Below, piece after piece: positions 27,283 through 35,649 of a DNA stretch of 64,000 nucleotides. The notes under the pieces were generated by a model. The model did no database searches. It worked only from the letters and a program-made list of their open reading frames with translations, and was not told where the DNA came from. The stretch comes from Motilimonas eburnea (GTDB lineage Bacteria; Pseudomonadota; Gammaproteobacteria; Enterobacterales; CBDFNC01): positions 186,001-250,000 of the forward strand of contig NZ_JAIMJB010000002.1 in NCBI RefSeq assembly GCF_021295345.1. Reading direction: 5' to 3'. The position numbers were made by a program, and so were the translations under genes. Position 1 is the first letter of the stretch; every line of letters begins with the position of its first letter.

Positions 27283-28152
27283 CTAAAGGGCTTTGATCCC
27301 ATTAGGCCCAAATGCCTTAATCATCATGTCTTTCTTATCATCCACAGCAGGCTCTATAGTCACTTCGTGAAACCACATGTCTTTTAAAGAGTAACTGACG
27401 ATCACGTTAGGGCTGTGGCTGGGCTGATTGCCTAAATACTTATAAAACTGGGTTTTAAATGAGGGGCGGGTGATGCCAAAGGTTTGTTTATTGTAGGGGG
27501 TAAATTTGTCTAAATAATGACCTTCTAATAGCATGCCATAGGGGTGGGACATGTGTTCCATCGGCACAGGGGTGCCAAGACTGCGAAACGGTATTTTATT
27601 CAACTGCACAGTAAGCTGGCGTACGGGGCGTTGTAACACCCCCTTATCAAAAGGTTTTAGATGGTAATGCTGTTGTTGATAAGGTGTTGGGTCGGGCAAG
27701 GCGGTGATTTTTATTCCTAAGCTAGGTATAAAAATATAATCGCTGTACCTTGGATTGTAATGAGGATATCGGCTGCACGTCTTAAAATCAGTACGATATT
27801 CAGCGATCATTTTGTCCCCTGGGGTATAAGGGGCATTGAAAATGGCCAGCCATTCTTGTACCGGCGCGCCCATTTTTAGCTCTTTACCTTGCCAGTAAAT
27901 TTTATCCTTTTTGAACTCAAACCTAACTTCAAGCTTATCGCTGGGAAGCTGGCAATGTGCCGTGATTTGTGTGTTGGGTTTACAGCTGGGCTTGACATAT
28001 TTAGGCATATTGGGTGCTTCGAATTCGACTAAACATTTCTTCTTCTGTTGTAATTCTTCAAAGGTTAAGTCAGGTATTTCCCCTGCCACACTATGAGCAC
28101 TTACAATCAATAATGAGATAGTGATTATGTTAAGGCGGCGTCTGCTCTGCAT
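27283..28152 (-). CDS. Exported protein of unknown function
   Basis: A 289-residue protein with an N-terminal signal peptide (MQSRRRLN, hydrophobic core, SVAG end). The mature protein is rich in Pro, Tyr and Lys and has several cysteines (near KKKC, PSCKP and AHCQL), suggesting an oxidised periplasmic domain. I do not recognise the family. The gene ends near a hairpin that may terminate both it and the convergent RNA-repair operon. It lies 15 bp downstream of another exported-protein gene in the same direction, so the two are probably one operon. Confidence 0.7.
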   Translation of the reverse strand: MQSRRRLNIITISLLIVSAHSVAGEIPDLTFEELQQKKKCLVEFEAPNMPKYVKPSCKPNTQITAHCQLPSDKLEVRFEFKKDKIYWQGKELKMGAPVQEWLAIFNAPYTPGDKMIAEYRTDFKTCSRYPHYNPRYSDYIFIPSLGIKITALPDPTPYQQQHYHLKPFDKGVLQRPVRQLTVQLNKIPFRSLGTPVPMEHMSHPYGMLLEGHYLDKFTPYNKQTFGITRPSFKTQFYKYLGNQPSHSPNVIVSYSLKDMWFHEVTIEPAVDDKKDMMIKAFGPNGIKAL

Positions 28153-28167
28153 CCTTCTTACCTTTTG

Positions 28168-28860
28168 CTACTCAGTGAACGGGGCAAGCTTTGTGCCTTC
28201 TTTGCTGACGACTTTAAACAGTCTGGAAGCGTTAAGCTTGGTGCCTTTGCCTTTGTATTCAACATAAAACCCATTGGCGTTGATCTTGGTTGACACGCCA
28301 TCTTGCACAATAAACATGTCCGGCTCACCGTTTTCGAGATTCTGCGTGGTGTAAACAGCTTGAACCTCAAAGTGTTCGGCTTGCGAAATGGGAATAATCA
28401 CCTTGCCCGTACTGTTAACTTGGGCGGCGATGTTTAGATCGTTTGCTTGTGCTGGCAAGGTGTTGGCAAAGTCCTCTCTTTGCTGTTCAAACAGAGTTGG
28501 CGATATTTTTTCGTTTAAGCCACAACGAAACTTTCTGACTGGCACGTTAATTTGGGTGCGTAAGCTGACGTAAACACAATCGATAAGCTCCGGGGTTGTT
28601 TGGCTGAAGGTGAAATAGAGCTCATCCATTTTGCTGCTGTAAAAGAGTGCGGCTTGGTGATTAAACTCAGCCAAGGCACTGTATTCGGCGCTGGTTTCTT
28701 GGGTTGAGAAAACATGGGCGATGACTTGCTTGCCCTTTGCCGTGGTAATGATGAGCTCATGATTGAGGCCGGCTCGATAGCTCGCCTTAGGGGCGGATTG
28801 CGCCAGTACAGGCAAGCTTAATATGGCGACCAATAGGCAGAATAACTGGCGTTGAAACAC
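28168..28860 (-). CDS. Exported protein of unknown function
   Basis: A 230-residue protein starting with GTG at 28860, chosen because an AAAAGGAT ribosome site lies about 6 bases upstream. This start gives a clean signal peptide (FQRQLFCLLVAILSLPVLAQSA). A longer ATG version adds 24 unlikely residues. The mature part looks mostly beta-stranded, with two cysteines near the middle (IDCVYV, KFRCGL). I do not recognise the family. It is the first gene of a two-gene minus-strand unit with the next exported protein, whose start is 15 bp further on. Confidence 0.65.
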   Translation of the reverse strand: MFQRQLFCLLVAILSLPVLAQSAPKASYRAGLNHELIITTAKGKQVIAHVFSTQETSAEYSALAEFNHQAALFYSSKMDELYFTFSQTTPELIDCVYVSLRTQINVPVRKFRCGLNEKISPTLFEQQREDFANTLPAQANDLNIAAQVNSTGKVIIPISQAEHFEVQAVYTTQNLENGEPDMFIVQDGVSTKINANGFYVEYKGKGTKLNASRLFKVVSKEGTKLAPFTE

Positions 28861-28969
28861 TTGCGATCCTTTTAGATGAGTTAGGGCCAAACTTGTGGCT
28901 AGATAGTGCGCAGCTAAGTCATTAGCCAACACAACAAGTAAGCTGCTAATTCAATGTGTTAGCTCGCGA

Positions 28970-29035
28970 TAATAGGTTTTTATGGATTTTATTGTCAATA
29001 ATGTTGAGTTAGAATGCTTTATCTTTTTGTGACTT
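28970..29035 (+). repeat. 66-bp upstream repeat, copy 1
   Basis: This AT-rich stretch is repeated at 32694-32759 with only about five mismatches. Each copy lies upstream of a member of the paralog array, so it probably carries their promoter. The rest of the gap (28861-29188) shows nothing else I can name. Confidence 0.8.
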
Positions 29036-29188
29036 TTGTGGTTTGCACTTAGAACTATTGCTTTTGGGTCTATTGCTTTTGTTGAAAAAATAAGCGTGAT
29101 CCATGGCCGCGATTGTATTTGTATCGGTCATATTTGTTTCAGCTTAGCGTTCCCACGACTGACCGTATTTAGCTTCTGGAGCCCAGAC

Positions 29189-30124
29189 ATGCAACAAGAC
29201 TATTACGCGTTATCGGCGTATGAATACCAATACTGGAAAACCACGCCAATGCCTGAGCCCCATCATCTAAAAGGCAATCATCCATTGGAGTTTGGTGATT
29301 ATGCACGGGTGGTGCCATCCACCTATTTAAAGGGGCTACATGCTTCTTTGCAGGATGAGGCTATAGCAGAGGATGATGGTTTATTTCAATTTAATCATCA
29401 GTGCATTCGAACCGTGACAGGTGGAAGGGCATGGTTGGGGATTTTATGTCAGTTTGGTGGGAGCATGTTAGTCATTGCGGGAATTGCTTTTCTGTTGATG
29501 AGTCTTATTGTTACCTTTATAAAAAAGTATGATGACCTATCCAATGCCTTCTTATACATCTCTGGCACGTTACCATTTTCATTAGGACTATTATTCGTAG
29601 GTGTGGTTTTTTTGTTATTAGTTCGACTCCCCCCCCCTTACTCAGACTGGATTTTTGGTAAGGCTAGTCCCGCTTTAGAGTTAAATCGTCAAACAGGAAT
29701 GATCACCTTTTGGCACTTTGGCTGGTTAACGGGCCGTTTAAAAAGCAAAAAAAGTGTGAACTTTATGGAGTTTATTCCTTACTTACAACCCCTTGTCAGT
29801 CCAACCCCGACCTCGGCTGGCTGCAATATCATTTTTGTGCATAAGGATGACAAGTCCCTTCAATTTAGCAGTGTCGGCTTGGCCAACTTCACCAGCATTG
29901 CCGATGGGCTGGCGTGGTGGGACTTTATTCAGTGTTACATGGATGTCGCCGAGCCGTTGCCTAACGCGCCGACGTTAGAAGTATGCCGCCATTTAGACCC
30001 GACCACCGCCAAACATGATTCAGCCAAAGGACGAGATCCCCGTTATTGGCGCGATATGAGCGAACAAGAGTACCAAGATGCAGAGCAAGCCATGGCTGAA
30101 AAAATCAGTCGGATTTATTACTGA
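29189..30124 (+). CDS. Array paralog A1, two-TM membrane protein of unknown function
   Basis: A 311-residue protein with a soluble N-terminus (MQQDYYALSAYEYQYW), two hydrophobic segments (about 91-120 and 130-155), and a C-terminal cytosolic or periplasmic domain. The latter ends in the array signature MDVAEPLPNAPTLEVCRHLDPTT (its core PLP, then RHLDPTT). The ATG at 29189 has GGAG 8 bases upstream and matches the start of the A2 copy. A run of nine C lies at the end of the second hydrophobic segment (29629-29637). I do not recognise the family. It is the first of five tandem paralogs. Confidence 0.75.
   Translation: MQQDYYALSAYEYQYWKTTPMPEPHHLKGNHPLEFGDYARVVPSTYLKGLHASLQDEAIAEDDGLFQFNHQCIRTVTGGRAWLGILCQFGGSMLVIAGIAFLLMSLIVTFIKKYDDLSNAFLYISGTLPFSLGLLFVGVVFLLLVRLPPPYSDWIFGKASPALELNRQTGMITFWHFGWLTGRLKSKKSVNFMEFIPYLQPLVSPTPTSAGCNIIFVHKDDKSLQFSSVGLANFTSIADGLAWWDFIQCYMDVAEPLPNAPTLEVCRHLDPTTAKHDSAKGRDPRYWRDMSEQEYQDAEQAMAEKISRIYY
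29629..29637 (+). repeat. Poly-C tract (9 C) in frame in paralog A1
   Basis: Nine consecutive C code for Leu-Pro-Pro-Pro in frame. The matching tract in paralog A2 has eight C and breaks its frame. Confidence 0.95.
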
Positions 30125-30181
30125 TGCGATTGGTTGACCGTCTTTGTCTAATTAACGTAAATAAACAGTCTCAGGTCACTT

Positions 30182-31297
30182 ATGTCAGCTGAAAAAAATG
30201 GTTATGCCGATACCGCTTATCGCGGAAGTCAGTGCCCCCGCATTAATGAAATTTACCAAGCCAATCTGCTTGAGCATTTACTCATAGACAGCCAACTTAT
30301 TTGGCACAATCAATACAGCTACAAGAGTCCGATCCATTGGCAGTTCCCATCTTATTGGTATCGCGAATTTAGCTTGCAATATGAATCAACAAGCTTTCCT
30401 AAGCATTGGCCTTGGAGTGAAGAGGCGTTTAAGACGACATTCGAACAAAAAGCCTCCAGTGAGTTCTTCTTCGCACTCCTTGGCTTACCTGTTAGCATCT
30501 TGTCATTTCCAATGGCATGGATACTGATCATTGCTTGTTGGGGGGCGCTTTTAGCTGGATGCATTATTGAGATGACGCTACTGCCTTTTAAAGCGTTTCT
30601 TATTTTTGGGATATTTCCACTCATAGTGGCTTGTATAGGAACTTATCTAAACTATTGGTTAATAGAAAAAAACCTAAAAGGTTTTAAACGCTATCACTGG
30701 AGCGGTGAAGGGTGTTATCGCCGCACCGGCAAAGTGAAACACGCTTATATCGGTGAGGCTAACTTTACCGATTGCGTGCCCGTGGTGGAGCATAATGTGA
30801 TGACAAATGGCACCACCCACCTAAGATTAGTGTTGAAATACCAGCACCCGGAAAATCAATTCCAGTCTTTTGAAATACAAATATTCAGTGGCGGCACCGA
30901 TTATTCACAAATCGAGGCCGCATGGGATACCTTGTTAAGATACATGGACGTGGAGCAGCCTTTACCGGATATCCCAAGCCTTGAGCCGTTTCGCCATTTA
31001 GACCCGACCACAGCGGCATTTGATAAAGCGGGTAAGCGCGGGCGACCCGATAACTTTTGGGTTGATTTTTATGCCCAGCACAGTAAACCACAGTGGCAAG
31101 ATTACTTTACTCAATATGACGGTATTCGCAGTGATAACCCCATCAAGGTGATGGAAGAGGAATACCGAGTGATGATGAATGGCTTTGCGCCGTACACACC
31201 GCCGTATATCCCCGAAGAGGTTTACCAGCAGCGCTTAAAGCAAGGGCAGGAAGAAGTCGAGTTAGAAACTGAGCAAGCTGAGATGCTGCAGCCATAA
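30182..31297 (+). CDS. Array paralog B1, two-TM membrane protein of unknown function
   Basis: A 371-residue protein of the second subtype in the array. The N-terminus (NGYADTAYRGSQ) shares the Tyr-x-x-TAY-x-G pattern with the other B members. Hydrophobic segments lie at about 97-125 and 132-162. A domain with GCYRRTGKV and FTDCVPVV follows, then the family signature PLPDIPSLEPFRHLDPTT near residues 260-280. The C-terminal 90 residues are charged. It is probably co-transcribed with A1 (57-bp gap) and A2 (13-bp gap). Function unknown. Confidence 0.75.
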   Translation: MSAEKNGYADTAYRGSQCPRINEIYQANLLEHLLIDSQLIWHNQYSYKSPIHWQFPSYWYREFSLQYESTSFPKHWPWSEEAFKTTFEQKASSEFFFALLGLPVSILSFPMAWILIIACWGALLAGCIIEMTLLPFKAFLIFGIFPLIVACIGTYLNYWLIEKNLKGFKRYHWSGEGCYRRTGKVKHAYIGEANFTDCVPVVEHNVMTNGTTHLRLVLKYQHPENQFQSFEIQIFSGGTDYSQIEAAWDTLLRYMDVEQPLPDIPSLEPFRHLDPTTAAFDKAGKRGRPDNFWVDFYAQHSKPQWQDYFTQYDGIRSDNPIKVMEEEYRVMMNGFAPYTPPYIPEEVYQQRLKQGQEEVELETEQAEMLQP

Positions 31298-31310
31298 CAG
31301 GAGCCAAATC

Positions 31311-32245
31311 GTGCAACAAGACTATTACGCAGCAACAGCATATGAATACCAGTATTGGAAAACCACGCCAATGCCTGAGCCTCATCAACTAAAAGGCAAT
31401 CATCCATTGGAGTTTGGTGATTACGCGCGGGTGGTGCCATCCACCTACTTAAAAGGGTTGTATGCTTCTTTGAAGGATGAGGGTATAGCAGAAGATGATG
31501 GCTTGTTTCAATTTAATCATCAGTGTATTCGAACCGTGACGGGTGGAAGGGCATGGTTGGGGATCTTGTGCCAATTTGGTGGTAGCTTACTTGTCATTGG
31601 AGGGACTGCAATAGTTATAGGTGTATTGCTGCTATCATTGTATTTTGCTTTTTCCGATTTAAAACTATCAATCAAGATAATTAAGGAAATGGCTCCAATT
31701 ATAGGCTGCATATTGATTGTTGGGCTTGTGTTTCTTGGATTAGTTAGGCTCCCCCCCCTTACTCAGACTATATTTTTGGTAAGGCTAGTCCCGCTTTAGA
31801 ATTAAATCGTCAGACAGGAATGATCACCTTTTGGCAATATAGCTGGTTATCAGGCCGTTTAAAAAGCAAAAAAAGTGTGAATTTTATGGAGTTTATTCCT
31901 TACTTACAGCCCCTTGTCAGCCCAACGCCGACCTCGACTGGCTGCAATATCATTTTTGTGCATAAGGATGACAAGTCCCTTCAATTTAGCAGTGTCGGTT
32001 TGGCCAACTTCACCAGCATTGCCGATGGGCTGGCGTGGTGGGACTTTATTCAGTGTTACATGGATGTCGCCGAGCCGTTGCCTAACGCGCCGACGTTAGA
32101 AGTATGTCGCCATTTAGACCCGACCACCGCCAAACATGATGTAGCCATAGGACGCGATCCCCGTTATTGGCGCGATATGAGCGAACAAGAGTACGAAGCA
32201 GCGGAGCAAGCCATGGCTGAAAAGGTCGCGCGTGCTTTCCATTGA
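31311..32245 (+). pseudogene. Array paralog A2, frameshifted at a poly-C tract
   Basis: A near-duplicate of A1. It starts with GTG (31311) after an AGGAG ribosome site. The N-terminal 90 residues and the C-terminal half match A1 almost exactly, but the hydrophobic segments differ strongly. At 31751-31758 there are eight C instead of nine, which shifts the frame by -1 and gives a stop at 31799 after residue 162. The second half (about 31760-32245) stays open in the other frame. It is either a pseudogene, a phase-OFF allele, or a sequencing error in a homopolymer. Confidence 0.8.
31751..31758 (+). repeat. Poly-C tract (8 C) at the frameshift in paralog A2
   Basis: Adding one C would restore the full A-type reading frame, as in the A1 copy at 29629. 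This is a classic slipped-strand site. Confidence 0.9.
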
Positions 32246-32277
32246 AGAAATCCATGATGTAAAGGCGAAGTAACCCC

Positions 32278-32385
32278 ATGCAAGCTGAGATGCTACGACC
32301 ATAACAGGCTCCTCATCATCACAAGGCAATCATGTAATGGTATTTGGTGATGACGCTTGGGTCGTGCCATCTACCTAAAACTTAA
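32278..32385 (+). pseudogene. Relic of a third A-type paralog start
   Basis: Short blocks here match the A2 start region: a copy of the sequence around the A2 ribosome site (GCAAGCTGAGATGCT, CATAACAGG), then AAGGCAATCAT and GTATTTGGTGATGACGC-like sequence and GTGCCATCTACCT. These correspond to the KGNHPLEFGD and VVPSTY region of A1/A2, with deletions and stops. It is a decayed duplicate just downstream of A2. Confidence 0.6.
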
Positions 32386-32412
32386 TGAGTGTGGTTGTTC
32401 ATTGACGGGGTA

Positions 32413-32670
32413 CAGTGGGACCTGAGCTTGTTCAGGGAATGGCATTTTTAATGTGAATTTGCGCTCTTCGCCGAGCGAGCTCGCCTCTCTCAGGTGTTGG
32501 TGTCTGGCTGTTAGTTTGTGAGTATCAGTGGGACCTGAGCTTGCTCAGGGAATGGCATATTTAAATGTGAGTTTGTGATGTTCGCCGAGCGAGCTCGCCT
32601 CCCACTGGGGCTTGTATTTGGTTGCTAGTTTGTGAGTGTCAGTGGGACCTGAGCTTGCTCAGGGAATGGC
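32413..32670. repeat. REP-like repeat cluster 1 (period about 114 bp)
   Basis: Direct repeats start at 32413, 32526 and 32640 with CAGTGGGACCTGAGC. Each full unit has a hairpin CCTGAGC-tt-GCTCAGG and, about 45 bases on, a second palindrome CGAGC-ga-GCTCG in opposite orientation ending TCCCACTG. The outer CAGTGGGA and TCCCACTG ends are also complementary. This matches a pair of opposed REP palindromes (REPIN/BIME-like). It fills most of the 528-bp gap before the next paralog. Confidence 0.85.
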
Positions 32671-32693
32671 ATATACCGCTGTGATGTACGAGG

Positions 32694-32759
32694 TAATAGG
32701 TTTATATGGATTTTATTGTCAATAATGCTGGGGTAGAATGCTTTATCTTTTTGTGACTT
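32694..32759 (+). repeat. 66-bp upstream repeat, copy 2
   Basis: The second copy of the 28970-29035 repeat, lying just before paralog B2. Its conservation suggests a shared promoter or regulatory site carried along with a duplication. Confidence 0.8.
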
Positions 32760-32773
32760 AATTGCTAGGTTGA

Positions 32774-33865
32774 ATGTCTTTGTATCACTCATCCCATCGC
32801 GAATACGCAAACACGGCGTATCATGGCCAAGGGCCAAACCCAGCGCCGGCGGCCAATGATAGCTTTTTTAAATCCGTCATCACCAAGGCGAAACTGCCAT
32901 GGGGTGATATTACTTGGCTAAATCCAACAAAATATCAATTTAAGAAGGTGGCTGAGCCGGGTAAGTTAAGTCATGATGCTTCTATCGACCATCAAACTTA
33001 TCGCATAGAGACTGGGCCTGATTGTTCTGGCTCTGTTTTGATGGGATTTATACGATCTATTTTCCTGATTGGAAGCTTTCCATTAGCTTGGGGTTATCTG
33101 TTTGTACTCTTTATAACGTCAATAGCGACTTTCCTTGCAGGAGACATTGTATTTACAATTAAGCTGTTATTTTACCCATTTGTGATATTTCTTATCTTTA
33201 CAGTAATGCGGGTGTTATTGGGTACATCATCACCCAGTTGTCGCCCCTATATTTGGTCAAAAATAGGTTTACACCGTTGTACGGGTAACATGACCACCCA
33301 TTTTGGTACGTTACCGTTTACCGACTTTGATGCGGTGATTAATGCCATTGTTCAACAAAATGGTACCCATGAATTCCGTTTAGCGCTGCGTTACAAATAC
33401 CCCGATAAATTGGGCCGTCGAACTCATGATATTGATGTGTTGATGGCGGGCGCTTCCATGCATGAGGCCGTTGCCGCTTGGGACATGGTGCAGCGCTATA
33501 TGGATGTCACCAAACCTTTACCAGATATTCCTGAGCTAGAGCCTTATCGCCATCTTGACCCCACCACGCTTGCGTGGGATGAAGCGGGGTATCGCGGTCG
33601 AGAGCGTTTTTACTGGCGCGATTTATATGCCAAGGCCGCGCAAATTGACCAACAAGATCCCACCCGCTTTATCCAGTATTTGTTTTCTTTTGAAGGGCGT
33701 AGCAAACGTAATCCGTTACCAAAAATGGAAGAAGAATATCAACTCATGGTATGGGGCCAGCGGCCAGTGAGCGCCCCTTGGGTACCCGCCCATATTCTCG
33801 CCGAAATGGAGCAAATGGTGCTGGCGCAGCGTGTGAGCAACGTTTGCACCAGTGAGGTTGAATAA
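32774..33865 (+). CDS. Array paralog B2, two-TM membrane protein of unknown function
   Basis: A 363-residue B-type member. It begins MSLYHSSHREYANTAYHGQ, has hydrophobic segments at about 88-115 and 122-150, then a domain with GLHRCTGNM and FTDFDAVI. The signature PLPDIPELEPYRHLDPTT follows near residue 250. The C-terminus is charged and resembles B1 (KMEEEYQLMVWG against VMEEEYRVMMNG). It has its own copy of the 66-bp upstream repeat, so it is probably independently transcribed, with B3 following 1 bp later. Function unknown. Confidence 0.75.
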   Translation: MSLYHSSHREYANTAYHGQGPNPAPAANDSFFKSVITKAKLPWGDITWLNPTKYQFKKVAEPGKLSHDASIDHQTYRIETGPDCSGSVLMGFIRSIFLIGSFPLAWGYLFVLFITSIATFLAGDIVFTIKLLFYPFVIFLIFTVMRVLLGTSSPSCRPYIWSKIGLHRCTGNMTTHFGTLPFTDFDAVINAIVQQNGTHEFRLALRYKYPDKLGRRTHDIDVLMAGASMHEAVAAWDMVQRYMDVTKPLPDIPELEPYRHLDPTTLAWDEAGYRGRERFYWRDLYAKAAQIDQQDPTRFIQYLFSFEGRSKRNPLPKMEEEYQLMVWGQRPVSAPWVPAHILAEMEQMVLAQRVSNVCTSEVE

Positions 33866-33866
33866 A

Positions 33867-35138
33867 ATGTTAGATAAGCACTACAGTGCCACCGCATGGC
33901 AACAAGGTAAGGCAAGCCAAGTTAAACGGCCAGAAACCGGATTGCGTTACGCCACCTGGAGCAAAGGAAGTATCAAACTGCCTTGGTCACAACATTACAC
34001 TAAAGTTGAACCTTATCAGTATATTGCCGACCGCATTTATGACGCAGAGGAAACAGGAGAAGAAGGCTCTTCTTGGAGTCATACGCGACTTCAATATACT
34101 GGGGTTAAGGGGTATACCGCATTTGTCATGAACCTTTTAGGTGGTGGAATAATTCTGTTTTTTATATCGCTTTTAGCATTCTCGGTTTTCATTTTTGGCT
34201 ATTACAAAGAGGATCAAACAATCCTACTGCAAGCAGCTTTAGTGAGTATATTGTTTGGGGTGATTTGTTTGGGAGGAAGAATGCTCTATGAGTATTTACT
34301 TAAACATCCCGAATGGTTTGCTACCGATAATGGCGATGGTTTTTTTCGCCAAACCGGCATGGTCAAGGTAAAAAAACGCTTTGGTTTAGTCAGTTATCCG
34401 TTTACCGATTTTGATGCTTTTGTGGATTTGCACGTGGATACCACCTCGGGGCAAATTTATACCAATTTGGCCGTGGTGCACCGTAATCAAAAGGCGGTGT
34501 TTTATCTTAACTTAACCGGTGAATTACATGCCTCGCCGCAGCAGCACTACCTTTGTTGGGAAATGTTGCAACGTTTTATGGATGTCAGCCAGCCGCTACC
34601 CGATATCCCCCAGCTTGAGCCCTTTAGGCAGTTAGATCCCACCACCGCAGCCCATGATAAGGCCACAGGACGCAAGGCCGATAAATGGAAAAAAATGTCA
34701 CCGAAATTGTTTGAGCAACGTGTGGCCAAGAAGTTAAAAAAAGAACAGACTCGCTTTAATTGGGAAGACATTCCCGACTTATTTGATCAGCAAACCCAGC
34801 AACAAAAGCAACAACAAGCCTTAAAGGCCGAGCAAGAAGCAGCTGCCCTAAAAAGCGGCAAGGTTAAGCGCTGTCCAAGCTGTAAAGAGCTGGTTGCCAA
34901 GCTAGCATCAAGTTGCGAGCATTGCGGGTATCAAATAAATCAATACGACGCCAGCCAGTTTGTGATGTCGCTACATCAAGCCATCAATCATGGCGATTGG
35001 GCCCTTACCAAACAGCACCTAGAGCAAGGCGCCGATGCCAATGCTACCGACAAAGCCGGACAAACACCGTTAGCAATAGCAACAAGGCGAGGGGATCAGC
35101 TGATCATGTCATTACTGGATGAATATGGCGCGCGATAA
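33867..35138 (+). CDS. Array paralog B3 with zinc ribbon and ankyrin tail
   Basis: A 423-residue member. It starts at the ATG at 33867 (GAGG 9 bases upstream; a GTG at 33852 would overlap the previous gene). The first 270 residues match the array family: MLDKHYSATAWQQGK, two hydrophobic segments (about 90-140), FTDFDAFV and the signature PLPDIPQLEPFRQLDPTT. The tail is different: a Gln/Lys-rich coiled stretch, a zinc ribbon with C336, C339, C350 and C353 (CPSC...CEHC), then about 1.5 ankyrin repeats (GADANATDKAGQTPLAIATRRG). The added domains suggest protein binding. The function of the core is unknown. Confidence 0.78.
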   Translation: MLDKHYSATAWQQGKASQVKRPETGLRYATWSKGSIKLPWSQHYTKVEPYQYIADRIYDAEETGEEGSSWSHTRLQYTGVKGYTAFVMNLLGGGIILFFISLLAFSVFIFGYYKEDQTILLQAALVSILFGVICLGGRMLYEYLLKHPEWFATDNGDGFFRQTGMVKVKKRFGLVSYPFTDFDAFVDLHVDTTSGQIYTNLAVVHRNQKAVFYLNLTGELHASPQQHYLCWEMLQRFMDVSQPLPDIPQLEPFRQLDPTTAAHDKATGRKADKWKKMSPKLFEQRVAKKLKKEQTRFNWEDIPDLFDQQTQQQKQQQALKAEQEAAALKSGKVKRCPSCKELVAKLASSCEHCGYQINQYDASQFVMSLHQAINHGDWALTKQHLEQGADANATDKAGQTPLAIATRRGDQLIMSLLDEYGAR

Positions 35139-35154
35139 GTGCTATTTGGTTAAG

Positions 35155-35400
35155 TTTGTGATCTTCGCCGAGCGAGCTCGCCTCCCACAGGGGCTTGTGT
35201 TTGTTTGCTAGTTTGTGAGTATCAGTGGGACCTGAGCTCGCTCAGGGAATAGCATATTTAAATGTGAATTTGTGATGTTCGCCGAGTGAGCTCGCCTCCC
35301 ACTGGGGCTTGTATTTGGTTGCTAGTTTGTGAGTAACAGTGGGACCTGAGCTTGCTCAGGGAATGGCATTTTTAATGTAAATTTGCGCTCTTCGCCGAGG
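35155..35400. repeat. REP-like repeat cluster 2 (period about 114 bp)
   Basis: The same repeat family as at 32413-32670, with CAGTGGG starts at 35223 and 35337 and CGAGC-GCTCG palindromes at about 35168, 35282 and (partly) 35393. The two clusters bracket paralogs B2 and B3. The rest of the gap up to 35649 is AT-rich and shows no gene. Confidence 0.85.
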
Positions 35401-35649
35401 GTGAGTAATTAAATTATTACGTCACAATATTAAACACTTGGTTACTAAATCATCATTTTGCATTAGGCGGGGCATTACCTTTTTGTGATATAAAAGAGTC
35501 GTTCACGCTTATTTACGCACCCTGTTATTGGCGAGTTATCTGATTGACTGATGTCTTGGGCAAACTGACAAGCTAGGGTTAGCCCTTCTATCCGCTTTTA
35601 GGCGTGCAGCTAAGAGGCCATAATACAAAGCATTATTGCAGAGGTGACT

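Noticed and set aside
32413-35400. Regular repeats that might be a CRISPR array
   Set aside because: The 114-bp period consists of continuous, conserved sequence with two palindromes and no unique spacers of constant length; genes lie between the two clusters.
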